From Macrosoma leucophasiata (Eukaryota; Arthropoda; Insecta; Lepidoptera; Hedylidae), in the NCBI GenBank assembly GCA_036365455.1, contig JAWQUS010000004.1:3975501-4039500 (forward strand): a DNA stretch of 64,000 nucleotides. Reading direction: 5' to 3'. Of this stretch, positions 38,213 through 49,569 are shown one piece after another (the stretch's first letter is position 1; the number at the start of each line of letters is the position of its first letter). The notes below the pieces were generated by a model. That model saw nothing but the letters and a program-made list of their open reading frames with translations. It did not search any database and was not told the DNA's origin. Both the position numbers and the translations under genes were made by a program.

Positions 38213-38500
38213 CTTTTTTTTATGCTATGGAATTTGTAAACAAGCATGCAGTTCACATTGATGTTAAGCGATGACTGCAGCCTATAGACACCCACAGAAA
38301 GACCAAGGTCAAAATGCAGATGCGTTACCACTCCTGAGGCGTAAGGTGTTATGTCTCTGTGCCGGAAATTACAGGGCCGTACATTACCACCTGACCGGAA
38401 CACGATAGTGCTGAACACTACCATTTAGCGACAAGTATATTAGGTAATGCGCTGGTGCCTACGCCCGCGAGCTCCGTCACTGGAGCTCTACCACCAGTAA
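38213..38500 (-). mobile_element. SINE-A, full length
   Basis: Complement of the complete unit, from poly(T) to ggagctctaccaccag. Confidence 0.85.
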
Positions 38501-38554
38501 AAACATACATAATGTAGCGCTACAAGCGTTAAATTCGCCATTCGTCAATATGTT

Positions 38555-38615
38555 TTACATTGTGGCAATAAAGCAATAAATAAATAAATGTACAGACTTG
38601 TGGTTACTCTTACTG

Positions 38616-38650
<35 letters not shown>

Positions 38651-38715
38651 CGCTTCTATGCACCTTGTACATATGGCGGACTTAATGCCACTAGGCATTC
38701 TCTGACAGTCAAACA
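38555..38715 (-). mobile_element. LINE tail with ATTT microsatellite
   Basis: Complement of the TAAA-tail family (catatggcggacttaatgcc). The terminal repeat has expanded to a pure TTTA run at 38616-38650. A shorter plus-strand scrap (caataaagcaataaataaat) precedes it. Confidence 0.55.
38616..38650. repeat. TTTA microsatellite
   Basis: Uninterrupted tetranucleotide run in the tail of a LINE fragment. Confidence 0.9.
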
Positions 38716-39166
38716 TGGGGTCATGAGAAAGCTTTGTGTAGGGTGCGGCAAATAATCACTTAGAGAAAAAAAAAACGTTAATACTTTTTTTTACAGTACA
38801 TAAATAATTATCACCAATATAGTGTACATTTTGGTGATAATATTTATTTCTAAACGGGAAATGTACACAACAAATACCCAACATTAGTTGAGAAACTAAA
38901 ATAGTGGCATTGTGTCCTTTCAGCGAGGTGTACCAGACTGTGAAATGTACCGGTATTAGTCAGCGCGGTTTGGGTACGTTTTCAGAATTGAGATAAGTTT
39001 TTTGCTACTCGTACTTACTGCGATGAAAACTAAAATAAAACTGAACTGCGAAGTTCTGGTGGATGATGATCTAGATTATTCCTGCTTTTATATGTTATAG
39101 AAGGACCGAGTGAATACCTTAACAGTGTTTATATAAAACTTAACTAATATACTGCAGCTATCATAC

Positions 39167-39458
39167 TTTTTTTTATGTAAACAAAGTGGCAAACAAGCAT
39201 GCAGTTCACATTGATGTTAAGTGATTACTACAGTCTATAGACACTTACACAATGACCAGAGGTCAAATGCAGATGCACTACCACTCCTGAGGCCTAAGGT
39301 TTTATGCCTCTGTGCCGGAAATTACAGGGCCGTACATTACCACCTGACCGGAATACGATAGTGCTGAACACTACCATTTGGCGACAAGTATATTAGGTGA
39401 TGCGGTGGTGCCTACGTGAGCCCCGTGAGCTCTGTTACTATAGCTCTACCACCAGTAA
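39167..39458 (-). mobile_element. SINE-A, full length
   Basis: Complete copy with several point changes near the head (tctgttactatagctc). Confidence 0.83.
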
Positions 39459-39671
39459 GAATGTATTTATTATTTATTTTCGTTTATTTAGGTCCTGATC
39501 AAATTGAATCAAATAGATAGTACGGTACACAAGCATCCGATAGATTTGAAGTATGAAGAAATTATCCGCACAAAGGTAATGCGCTTTTGCAGTATTCCCA
39601 AAGATTCTTAACACTAGCAGAAAAAAAATCCAGCTTCATAATCCACAAATCACTGAACACGGGTGACACGA

Positions 39672-39800
39672 CAGGGTGGATGTCTCCGCGGTAAGAAATG
39701 TTCCTAGCGGACGTTTATTTGATGTTCTGCAGCCGGACGTGATAAATGTTCGTCGCGCGCTCAACTGACATTCAGTCGTGTTTTACGAATTAGTTCAGCG
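39672..39800 (+). repeat. Repeat shared with 41273-41398
   Basis: tctccgcggtaagaaatgtt, tttatttgatgttctgcagc and acgtgataaatgttcgtcgc recur almost unchanged at 41277-41350. No coding potential in either. Confidence 0.7.
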
Positions 39801-39859
39801 TCGTTTTAAAACATATTATATGCCTACTTATCACATTAGTTTCAGTTTTCTAAAAAAAA

Positions 39860-40170
39860 AACGTAACTTCACGCCTGTGATCCCCGAAGGGGTAGGCGGA
39901 GGTAAATGCATGCATTCAAGCATACATGCAAACACCCACGACTCGTCGGTTACGTTAGGCCCATGTAACAGGTGGCGAACCTGTTTCTAACTCCGGGCAC
40001 ATTACCAAACTCGGAGGTACTGGGAAACTTCCACTAAATGTAAAAATCCCAATAGAACCAGAGATAAAGGATTTTAAACCATTATCTCCTATAGTCCCCG
40101 ACCCGGGAATCGAACCCAGGACCTCCAGCGTAGTACTTAGTAGTGGCCTGCTACCACTATCCTACTTGAG
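39860..40170 (-). mobile_element. SINE-C, full length, left arm of an inverted pair
   Basis: Complete, head at 40170. Faces the copy at 40252-40558 head to head across about 80 bp. Confidence 0.82.
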
Positions 40171-40251
40171 TTCAGTTTTCTACTTATTTTATATCGTAGG
40201 GGAGCAAGCGTACTGTTCGTGTTGAATTTTGAAAAACTAGAGATACTTACT

Positions 40252-40558
40252 TCCTCAGTAGCGTAGTGGTAGCAGGCCACTACTATTACGCTGGAGGTCC
40301 TGGGTTCGATTCCCGGGTCGGGGGATATTAGAGATAACGGTCTAAAATCCTTTATCTCTGCTTCTATTGGGATTTTTCCATTTTCTGGAAGTTTCCCAGT
40401 ACCCCGGAGTTTGGTAATGTGCCCGGAGATGGCAACAGGTTCGCCACCTGTTACATGGGCCAAAACGTAACCGGCGAGTCGTGGGTGTTTGCATGTATGA
40501 TTAAATGCATGCATTTACCTCTGCCTACCCCTTCGGGGATTACAGGCGTGAAGTTACG
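40252..40558 (+). mobile_element. SINE-C, full length, right arm of an inverted pair
   Basis: Head cagtagcgtagtggtagcag, B box gggttcgattcccggg and tail cttcggggattacaggcgtg. Confidence 0.82.
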
Positions 40559-40701
40559 TAGATATACTTACATATAGGAATATACAAAAAATCTTAACGC
40601 GTTGCTCATTTTGGGGATTCAGATATATCACTTGTTATTTACGTGGTTTTGAAATATCTCTGAAGATTTCTAACGACGATACGACTACTTTAGCTTCTGA
40701 T

Positions 40702-40835
40702 GGCCGAATACTCAAACGTCACTCAATTTCAAGCAACGCTCAAATGTGCGCTGTCTCTATCGTTTGAACGTGTTTTATAAAGACAGAAGACTTCTAAGTC
40801 CCACTTAGATTTGAGTGACGTTTGAGTATTTGGCC
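40702..40835. mobile_element. Foldback MITE
   Basis: TIR ggccgaatactcaaacgtca (25 bp with one mismatch) inverted at 40811-40835. Confidence 0.75.
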
Positions 40836-40877
40836 GTAAGTCTTATAATCACTGAGCATGCATTACTACTACTGTAA

Positions 40878-41040
40878 CGCCGGGTCCACACGTTGGCTCC
40901 AATGTTGGCTGCTGACACGCTCCGGCCAATCACCAACGCGAATCGCTCGCCCCAACGTTGGAGCTAATGCTATTTTCTAGATCCACACGTTGGACGTGTA
41001 GCGTTGGCGCCAACATTTGAGCCAACTTGTGGAGCCGGCC
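40878..41040. mobile_element. Foldback MITE with TAA target duplication
   Basis: Imperfect TIR of about 30 bp (gccgggtccacacgttggct / complement of agccaacttgtggagccggc) with TAA at 40875-40877 and 41041-41043. Confidence 0.78.
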
Positions 41041-41044
41041 TAAA

Positions 41045-41275
41045 GAGGCAGATGTCTCCGCGGCACAACGCGGACACTCCGGTTAAATTCCATACAAACG
41101 CTTAATTTGGTCACTTTTACACAGACATCAGTGACGTGTATTTACACGTGCACCTGTTTAGCACGTACAAAATACCAACCGTCGCCCATAAGATAGGAGG
41201 ACGTTGGGTGATGCGGGGAAATCGGGCGGGACGTCGAAGTGTCCATTCTATACGTAGTATTATTACATATCCTCT
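41045..41275 (-). repeat. Dispersed element copy, complement of 23425-23652
   Basis: Shares ggacactccggttaaattcc, atttacacgtgcacctg, gggaaatcgggcgggacgtc and ccattctatacgtagtatta with the other copy in reverse order and orientation. Followed at 41273-41398 by a repeat that recurs at 39672-39800. Confidence 0.72.
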
Positions 41276-41741
41276 GTCCGCGGTAAGAAATGTTCCTCGC
41301 GGACGCTTATTTGATGTTCCGCAGCCAGACGTGATAAATGTTCGTTGCGCGTCCATCTGACTTTTATTCGTGTCTCATGAATCGGTGCCTTAAAATATCT
41401 AGTTTTGTAAGTTTTAATACAATGCTTTGCTGTTTTTAAATATATTTTCAGTACATTTTCTTCCGATTCCAATATTGTATATGAATGCAATATTGTATAA
41501 TAAAATTTTCACTCCTAAGAACTAACAGATATTTTGTCTCAATGCCAGAAAATCTGTCCGTACATATAGGTACGTGTTGAATTAATGGTATACCATTATT
41601 CTATTTATTTTAATAAGCGAGAAATATATTAATGAGTACAGTGCTCACATCATCGAGCTACAACACTGGAGTTTTAGTATCAGTAAAAGTATTTTATATA
41701 AAATGGGCATACAAAACAATATAATGAACATTACCAAAAAA

Positions 41742-41845
41742 GAATGATGAAGGTAGAAGAAGCACAAGAGGTATGTCAGGACCGGGATATCTGACGCTCC
41801 ACTCTCTCTGCCTACCTTGTGAGGGACTTGGCATGAAGATACATA
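41742..41845 (+). mobile_element. LINE-B 3'-end fragment
   Basis: Plus-strand copy of the last ~100 bp (gtcaggaccgggatatct through a decayed ccttgtgagggacttgg). Confidence 0.65.
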
Positions 41846-41865
41846 TATACATACCAAAGAATACA

Positions 41866-41955
41866 CTTTTTTGTGTAAGGAAGGGGACAAGCAAGCAAGC
41901 AGTTCACATTGATGTTAACTGATGACTGCAGTCTATAGATATCTACACAAAAAGT
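41866..41955 (-). mobile_element. SINE-A 3'-end fragment
   Basis: caagcaagcagttcacattg through gactgcagtctatagatatc. Another small fragment (gcagatgcgttgccacccct) lies at 42335-42428. Confidence 0.5.
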
Positions 41956-42428
41956 AATATAAAAGGAAATTCCTGCGTAAATATGAGAACTATCCAAACA
42001 AAAGGAAAATCAAATTTATTTAGAAACAAGTAAAAAAGGGTAAAACAGAAGAATTTAATCCATTATACGTACAGGTAAAATACTAATTTCACCTACAACT
42101 GAGACAAGCGCCTGCTTGTGCAGACGAAATTAAATAAATTCAAGGTAAATTAAAACGTCCAGTGCATTTGAAGGGTTAGATCACATGTTGGTAAAAGAAA
42201 AAGTACTTTTCACGTGAAAAGTACATTTCTCTTATGCAAATTATATATAAACGGGCATGCAATCTAGAAATAGTAAGTCACTAAAACCTAAATTTATTCA
42301 TGCAATAATTTACTGATGGTAAAGTTCCAGCATAGGGTCTCGCGGTAAGGAGGGCAAAATGCAGATGCGTTGCCACCCCTGAAACCTAAGTTGTTATGTC
42401 TCTGTGATAATTATTACCGGGACATACA

Positions 42429-42804
42429 TTTTTTTTATCTAATGGAAGTGGCAAACAAGCATGCAGTTCACATTGATGTTAAGTGATGACTGCAGCCTAT
42501 GGACACCCACACAAAGACCAAGGTCAAAATGCAAATCGCCTCTTTACAAGAATAATGTGACATTTCATATAGAACGATTTAGATGAAATGTCACGTTATT
42601 CTTGTAAGAATAATGTTGCATTTCATAAAGAACGATTTAGATGAAATGTCACATTATTCTTGTAAAGAAGCGAAATGCGTTACCACTACTGAGGCCTAAG
42701 ATGTTATGCTTCTGTGCCGGAAATTATAAGGCCGTACATTCCCACCTGACTGGAACCCGATAATGCTGAACACTACCATTTAGCGGCAAGTTTATTAGGT
42801 AATG
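42429..42804 (-). mobile_element. SINE-A split by a double-palindrome MITE
   Basis: Collinear parts 42429-42536 and 42673-42804. The 5' end of the SINE is lost after tttattaggtaatg. Confidence 0.78.
42537..42672. mobile_element. Double-palindrome MITE inside SINE-A
   Basis: TIR cgcctctttacaagaataat and its near-complement at the right end. Two successive palindromes share the centre agaacgatttag. The flanks are AAAT on both sides (42533-42536, 42673-42676), and excision of element plus one AAAT rebuilds SINE-A. Confidence 0.82.
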
Positions 42805-43224
42805 TTTCATGTGTTTTAGGCACATCGCGCATGAAAAAACGAGCCAAGCTAACAGTATGATCATGGCTAAAATGGTTGCATATATGTACCCAGACCACGA
42901 AAAACACACGCACACAGATATGAATGCAATTAATTACCATCCGACTTCATAAAGCAAAGCAGGTTTATCCAGAAATATCTAGAACAAAGCTAAAAAGGAA
43001 ACTTAGGTAATTTAATCCATTATGCAACGCGAGCATCGTCCGAGTAAAATACTAATTTAACCGACATCTGAGACAAGCGTTTCCTCGTACAGACGAAAAT
43101 AAATAATTCAGGTGATTTAAAATGGGCGCATTTGAAGGGTTGGACCACATGTTTCAGAGAAACAAATATATATTAATTTAATTATTATCTACTCCACATG
43201 TCAATGATGTGGATTAAAAATACA

Positions 43225-43409
43225 TCTTAATATATATAAATCTCGTGTCACAATGTTTGTCCTCAATGGACTCCTAAACCACTTAACCGATTTTAATAAA
43301 TTTCGCACACCATGTGCAGTTCGATCCAACTTGAGAGATAGGATAGCTTACATTACGCTATGACTAATAGGAGCAGAGCAGCGCGGGCGAAGCCGGGGCG
43401 GGCCGCTAG
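43225..43409 (+). mobile_element. Non-autonomous Helitron
   Basis: Starts tcttaatatatataaatctc and ends gccggggcgggccgctag|T. Confidence 0.78.
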
Positions 43410-43424
43410 TATTATAATATAATA

Positions 43425-43622
43425 TTAATTGCAACCCATTATACGTCCCACTGCTGGGCACGAGTCTCTCCTCTTTTTGAGGGGAGGCCTGGAGCTTACT
43501 CCACCACGCTGCTCCAATGCGGATTGATGGAGGTGGGTGGGTTAGTGGCCAACCCGCTGTCGGATGTTTTCACACCGCCCATAAAACCTCCGACAAGGTT
43601 TAACGACTGCTATTTATGTAAT
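43425..43622 (+). mobile_element. Dispersed LINE-like repeat fragment
   Basis: gtcccactgctgggcacgag through acaaggtttaacgactgcta. Confidence 0.6.
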
Positions 43623-43658
43623 ATTCAAATACATATTACGTGTATTTTATTATTATAA

Positions 43659-44314
43659 CTAGCGGCCCGCCTTGGCTTCGCATGCGTGCAATGTTATCTA
43701 CGTTACTACTATTATTACGGTACTAATCTATAGGGTTACGAAAGCGGTTTTTTTCCCTTAAACCGTCCCTACAAGTAGCTCACCACAGCCACCCGGCACT
43801 CGACCAGCACCGCCTTGTTTTACGGCGTCCACTCGTTGTTGACTGGTGGTCCACGGGTGAACGACGCGATGTCACTTGTAAATCACTGGCGGAAAGCGCG
43901 TGGTCCACTTGGCAACAGTGCGTTGGCAATGCAAAGTCAACGCAAGACAAGCTAGCGCGTGGACCGCCCGCCGTCCGCGCGTTACCGGCTTGCGGTCGAG
44001 GTGATCCGGTGTCGATAGTCGAGCGGAGTTGATGTAATGAGCGCAGACCACTCGAGGCGGTCGGGCGCTGGTCAGATGCCGGCTCCAGTGAGCTATGACC
44101 CTAAGACAGAATTTTACGAAGTTCAACACTTAAGCTTGATATTTTGCAAGATTTTTTTTACAACAAGTGCTAGGAGTCTCAAATTTTTCGTAGGAATTCT
44201 CTTAAGAACGTAGATGCTAATTACCCGATTTTGCGAAGTTCGACCCCTAAGGATACACACGCTTTTGGGATTGATGGTAAACAGCAACCGTTAGAAGCCG
44301 GGGCAGGCCACTAG
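43659..44314. mobile_element. Two outward-facing Helitron 3' ends
   Basis: ctagcggcccgccttggctt (minus-strand end) at 43659 and gccggggcaggccactag (plus-strand end) at 44314 bracket the GC-rich MITE 43775-44101. It is not clear whether this is one rearranged or two truncated Helitrons. Confidence 0.55.
43775..44101 (-). mobile_element. GC-rich MITE, ~330 bp
   Basis: Inverted termini (tagctcaccacagccacccg / complement of ccggctccagtgagctatga). Relative to 50539-50878 it is in reverse orientation. The GC content stands out sharply from its flanks. Confidence 0.78.
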
Positions 44315-44329
44315 TTGATAAATAAAATC

Positions 44330-45030
44330 ACAAAAATGTGTGCTTAGGTTAAAAATTCTATCGAAATTCTGAAAAGACTCTAGCTATTGATATTTAACTT
44401 ACCTTCCAGCCCACGCCTATCTGAGGACATAAACGGGGACTTTTAACATCCAAGACCAATATAAGTCTTGTTATGCAGAAATTGACCTATTTTCATCTCG
44501 GTCAATAACAACCATTCGTACAACACCAATATCTGATACCTATTTGAAAAGTTGGACGGAACTTATTATGTGCTCACGTGAATCGAGCAACCCTTTGAGC
44601 ATTTTCATTCCCAATCGTAAATTTATCTCCAAAGCTATTAGTTCGATAAAATTCTACTGAAACGATAAATATACTCGACTTTGACGAATCGCCGGTTTCC
44701 CTCCAAAAGAATGCTTGGACAACCCTAGTTTTAACACTTCTCAATGCACATTTAAGGTAATAACACCTTAAACATCGTATTAATAAGGTTCAGCCTATTT
44801 TGTTGTAAGTTTACGTTACATTTGTTACATTTTTGTATCTGTGTCACTTGGGATCGTTTTGTTTCGGACAAAAACTTAACTTATTTACCGATGCCAATGC
44901 CCTCTGAATAATACATTAGGAAAAGATATATTTGCTTAACTATTTCGTGTATTTTGCTTTTTTATTCATAGTGATACCTTTATTGATAACATCGCCTCTT
45001 TGCGTCAATAAAAGGACGATCGTACATGCT
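44330..45030. other. Gene-free stretch
   Basis: Unique-looking A/T-rich sequence; I see no repeat or exon. Confidence 0.45.
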
Positions 45031-45037
45031 CTTTTAA

Positions 45038-45135
45038 TGGTGGTAGAGTGTTAGAGAACGAGAGAGTGGGTACCACTATATTATCTAATCTATCTGCCGC
45101 CAAATGGTAGTTCAGCACGATCGCTTTCGGATCAG
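45038..45135 (+). mobile_element. SINE-A head fragment
   Basis: tggtggtagagtgttagaga then ctgccgccaaatggtag; only the first third remains. Confidence 0.5.
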
Positions 45136-45429
45136 TGCCGGATTAGCCATATAGCAGGAGGCAGCAAATGCTGCGGGTCCCGCGCCTGTTCCCAAAAACA
45201 CAAATATGTAAAATAAATAATACACCTTAGCTATTCTCAAAGTGATCGTTGGCCACACTGAAGCTGGCCACAATACTTACAGGGGGGGGAATACCCTAAT
45301 ATTGTTTTTGAATGCTTTTCGTAAATGTTCTGTTTTATTTACATCTTAAATTTGAGTAGGCAATGTAACTCTAGGGCCCCATGGTCTACGGGCCCCGCAC
45401 CGGCTTTACCCGGCACTGGTTCGGATTGG

Positions 45430-45712
45430 GATAAGCATAGAGCACCACGGAGGGGAGTAGCCATATTCAGCCTTTCCCCTATGTCAAAGTACAAGACCAA
45501 ATGATCTAACGCCTGTCGCCTAGATGTTTAATGTGTGCGTGAAAGTGTTTGTGTATTTTGTTAAAGTCACGGTGTGAGTTTCGTAGTGTGCGTGTGTGTC
45601 GCACGCATTTCCTCCCGCAAAAAATGACAGACTATTTTGCATCGGTAATACACGCTATGGCTACTCCCCTCCAGTCCGCCGTGACCAGAGGACCGCGTTG
45701 CTCTATGGGGAT
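45430..45712. mobile_element. TIR element, copy 1
   Basis: gcatagagcaccacggaggg at the left and the inverted ctcccctccagtccgccgtg..ttgctctatg at the right; interior gtgtattttgttaaagt and gtgcgtgtgtgtcgcac. The partner is 55633-55935. Confidence 0.72.
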
Positions 45713-45736
45713 AAGTAATAACTACTGTTACAACTA

Positions 45737-46251
45737 TTAGACTTGAGTCGATCACTCCTTCGTCGGGATTCGGGTCGATCGCGACCCATTGACAAGGTGA
45801 TCGAGTCTAAATGACTCGATCGTTTGGGTCATTTGGGTCGCGACTCGATTTCGCTCAAACGTATACTGTAGCTCATGATTCTCGTGATTCGAGACCCATC
45901 TGATAAGGATGCGAGACTCTAGATCGCGATCCACACATTATGTCGCTGGCTATTTTTCATTTTAATACATTTCACTTAATTATCACTATAATTTCATTCT
46001 TAAAGTTTATTGGTATATAGCATAAATTTTACAATTAGATAACATGGTGCAGGGGAGCTTGATCGATAAAACTGTAAACAAAGTGAAGTGTACCTTATGC
46101 TTAATGTGATAGAGTTCACGAGAAACAAAGTACCCAATGACCCAAAGGACCCAAATGATCGACTTTTTTTGTACGTCACGACCCGATCACTTGTGTTTGG
46201 ATCGTGATTCAATCAAAGTGATTCTATCGCTCGCGATCGACTCAGGTCTAA
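45737..46251. mobile_element. TIR element rich in GATCG/GACTC words
   Basis: Starts ttagacttgagtcgatc and ends gatcgactcaggtctaa. The first and last ~170 bp are crowded with gatcg, gactc, cgcgac and gacccg words in both orientations; the middle is ordinary A/T-rich DNA. Confidence 0.7.
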
Positions 46252-46267
46252 CAGCTATTATAGAGAC

Positions 46268-46400
46268 GAAACTTCAGGGACTGTGACGCGTCTGCACTTT
46301 GACCTCTGGTTTTTGTGTAGATCGTAGATCGCTAAAGGCTTAAGTTATCATTTACCATACACATATGAAGTACATGTATTTTTACCACCTACCATATATA
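46268..46400 (+). mobile_element. SINE-A 3'-end fragment
   Basis: gcgtctgcactttgacctct, tttttgtgtagat and a decayed tail. Lies just outside the TIR element ending at 46251. Confidence 0.5.
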
Positions 46401-47160
46401 ATACTATTTTTACCAATAGTTTTCATACTATGGATTTTTGCGTAAGAACCAATAGTGTAGGTATTTTTGATAAAAGATAAAAGATCTATCTTCTTCTCAA
46501 ATCAGCTCCATTGATAGTAACCAATGTGCATTAAGAGCTCTAGTTGTTTTGTAGAGATTTGAAGTAATAATCTGTGCATCAACTTAAAGCTTAAATATAA
46601 TTAATTAAAGAATTGAAAATGGACAGCTAAATTCGATTTTAGACGAAATTTAAATGTATGATCTTGATGTAATGACTTTCTTGGAATCACTTACAATCAC
46701 TTAAACGTATTTCACTATGTTTATATTTGTTTAAAAAAAAAAACAGTAGATATGACAATTTTATTTTGATTCACGATTCTCTGTGGACGGTGATTTTTTC
46801 CATAAAAAATCTTATTAGAAATATTAACCATAAATACTCGGGCAGATTTACAAAGCGACAGAGAATATGAAATTGGAATACAATGACGTATTGATGCGTA
46901 AAATTGATACGTCTGTCTGTGTGACCGAAGGCTAAATTGTAATTGGAGGTATTTCCGCTTTTTATTTTCGTCCTGTTTGTGACGTACCTCGGGGCGGTTT
47001 GTTTAGGCAAGGGTTTCATTTCGGTTTTAATTGCGGGCTTTTTTTGATAATTTGTGGTATTTTTTCAATGTTTGTGACTTGGTGGACATGATCGTGTTTA
47101 TGAGATACTGTCTTTTACCCACGGCTTCGTCGGTGTAGGCTTCAGGCCTAAAGATTAATA
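46400..47160. other. Gene-free stretch
   Basis: One 82-codon minus-strand frame (47019-46771) without recognisable features; otherwise unremarkable. Confidence 0.45.
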
Positions 47161-47178
47161 AATAAGCAGTAGCAATTT

Positions 47179-47432
47179 ACTGGTGGTAGAGCTCCAGTGA
47201 CGGAGTTCGCGGGCGTAGGCACCACCGCATTACATAATATACTTGCCGCTAAATGGTAGTGTTCAGCACTATCGTGTTCCAGTCAGGTGGTAATGTACGG
47301 CCCAGTAATTTCTGGCACAGAGGCATAACACCTGAGGCCTCAGGAGTGGTAACGTATCTGCGTTTTGTACTGGTCTTTGTGTGGGTGTCTATAGGCTGCA
47401 GTCATCATTTAACATCAATGTAAACTGCATGC
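47179..47432 (+). mobile_element. SINE-A ending in a perfect hairpin
   Basis: Complete head and body. The expected ..gcttgtttgccac tail is replaced after gcatg by a hairpin with 16-bp arms (atgctagattatttgt and its complement, about 47430-47475). Confidence 0.8.
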
Positions 47433-47714
47433 TAGATTATTTGTATTTATTAAAAAAACAAATAATCTAGCATCTTAACTTTAGGAAACTTAGACAGAAT
47501 TTGCATTTGCATTATTAAGTTTACAGTCACAGGAGGCACATCTCTCTGCCAAATTGTATCCGGAAAGTCTTGTGCGCCTAAGTCACATAATAGGACAAGA
47601 TAACGTATATCGTGTTAATGCATCCTAACATCCGTGTATTGGATTAGGGAGGCATCATACCTGCATCCTAGCTCATGGCTGACTTTTTCAGGTTTCATGA
47701 ATTAAAAGGAATTA

Positions 47715-47975
47715 AACCAAACCGAATGTGTAGGTTGTAGAGTCCCAGGAGGACCAAGACTGACCTTGACCAAATAGGTTGAGTACTGTATGAGAGTGGG
47801 GTCACTAGCGGTTAGCCGCGCGGCTACCCGCTTCCGCGGCTAGCCTCTTTTACAGTTTAATATGCATGATGAATAAGAAGCACGGGAGGTGTGTCAGGAC
47901 CGGGATATCTGCCGCTCCACGCTCTCTGCCTACGCTGTAAGAGACATGGTGTGTAAATACATTTAGAAGAAGAAG
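47715..47975 (+). mobile_element. LINE-B fragment interrupted by a GC-rich block
   Basis: Left part (ggaccaagactgacc) and right part (gtgtcaggaccgggatatct) are collinear with LINE-B but are separated by ~60 bp at 47808-47870 that begins with a GC-rich run built from repeated AGCGG/GGCTA words. Confidence 0.6.
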
Positions 47976-47997
47976 AATAAATACATTTATTTACCTG

Positions 47998-48214
47998 ACA
48001 ACACACCCACACAATGACCAGAGGTCAAAATGCAAATGCGTTACCACTCCTGAGGCCTAAGGTGTTATGTGTTATGCTGTGCCGGTAATTACAAGGCCGT
48101 ACATTACCACCTTACCGGAACACGATAGTGCTGAACACTACCATTTAGCGGCAAGTATATTAGGTAATGCGGTGGTACCTACGCCCACGAGCTCCATCAC
48201 TGCAGCTCTAGGCC
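47998..48214 (-). mobile_element. SINE-A, 3' end missing
   Basis: Runs from cacacccacacaatgacc to the head (tcactgcagctctagg); the poly(A)-side third is absent. Confidence 0.75.
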
Positions 48215-48237
48215 ACCATAGGAACTGGCTGTATATA

Positions 48238-48298
48238 TGTATGTAGGTATCTTCACGCCAGGTGCCTAACGGGGTAGGCAGAGAGTGTAGAGTTCCTG
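48238..48298 (-). mobile_element. LINE-B terminal fragment
   Basis: About 60 bp: cttcacgccaggtgcctaac, then a cggggtaggcagagagtg run. Lies just beyond a SINE-A copy. Confidence 0.55.
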
Positions 48299-48651
48299 GT
48301 GTCTTCTGTATATATCAATCATGTTAGGTTTAATTCTAAATTCAAAAGCAATTTTAGCGATTTAATAAGGACAGATATGTAAAGTCCCTCAAGAACATCT
48401 GTAATGCATGCTAACACAATTTTACAAGGCGCAAGTCTTGTCGTGTTTAAAGGAACTCCGGAATTGACTGGAAATTATTCATGGAGTGTTTCCAGAACAT
48501 CTATTAACTTCCTACTGAATGTGTTAGCTTTATGGAAAGCTGCAAAAACAGGATTCTTTATTATCTGTATGACACCAGTTTTTAATGTTAAAAAGCTATG
48601 TATTTGAAATGTATGTTTCAAAACCTAGTTTCAATATTATTCAATAGAGAA

Positions 48652-48970
48652 CTGCCTCAGTGGCCTAGTGGTAGCAGGTCACTACTACTGCGCTGGAGAT
48701 CCTGGGTTCGATTCCCGGGTCGAGGGCTATCAGAGATAACTGTTTAAAATCCTTTATCTCTGGTACTATTGGGATTTTTCCATTTTCTGGAAGTTTCCCA
48801 GTACCTCGGCGTTTGGTAATGTGCCCGGAGATGTCAACAGGCTCGCCACCTATTACATGGGCTAAAAACGTAATTGGCGAATCTTAGGTGTTTGCATGTA
48901 TGCTTGAATGCATGCATTTACCTCTGTCTACCCCTTCGGGGATCACAGGCGTGACATTTACGTTTTTTTT
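48652..48970 (+). mobile_element. SINE-C, full length
   Basis: Head gcctcagtggcctagtgg with intact A and B boxes, the tail ggggatcacaggcgtgac and then a T-rich run. Confidence 0.82.
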
Positions 48971-48999
48971 TAATGAGAAAGCTACAGTTTTATAATTTG

Positions 49000-49197
49000 A
49001 GGGCATAGGCACCTCCGCATTACCTAATGTATCTGCTGCCAAGTGGTAGTGTTCAAAACGATCGTAGGTATTCCGGTTATACCCCGTAATAACTATCACA
49101 GAGACAAAAGAGGTAAGGTCTCAGGGGTGGCAACGCATCTGCATTTGACATCTGGTTTTTGTGTACGTGTCTATAGGGTGCAGTCATCAGTATAACT
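49000..49197 (+). mobile_element. Older SINE-A subfamily copy
   Basis: gagggcataggcacctccgc through gtctatagggtgcagtcatc. It follows directly on the SINE-C copy ending near 48970. Confidence 0.65.
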
Positions 49198-49221
49198 AAC
49201 ACGACCGACCAATTAGTGGCA

Positions 49222-49546
49222 ATTATAAAAATAAATAAAACTGGAGTGTCTGTGTGTAATATAAAAGTAACCGTATTTACTAAATGCACATGTATGTGTA
49301 CACGGTACATATACCAAAACATTTTTTCTTACAATTTTTGTCTGTCGGTCTGTCTGTCTGTTTGTCAGTTTGTGCCTGCTAATCTCGAGAATGGCTGGAC
49401 CGATTTCGACGGGACTTTCACTGGCAGATAGCTTATGTAATAAGGAGTAACTTAAGCTACTTTTATACTAGCTGCGTTCGACTTCGTCCGGGTAGATACT
49501 GAACAATCATAAATTATCACGCAAACGAAGTCGCGGGCACATCTAG
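49222..49546 (+). mobile_element. Helitron-like element, ~320 bp family
   Basis: ataaataaaactggagtgtc near the start, ends gtcgcgggcacatctag|T. Confidence 0.72.
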
Positions 49547-49569
49547 TATATAATAAACAAACGAATATT

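Noticed and set aside
48404..48607. 67-codon plus-strand frame ending VFNVKKLCI
   Set aside because: Too short to assign and without splice or family support.
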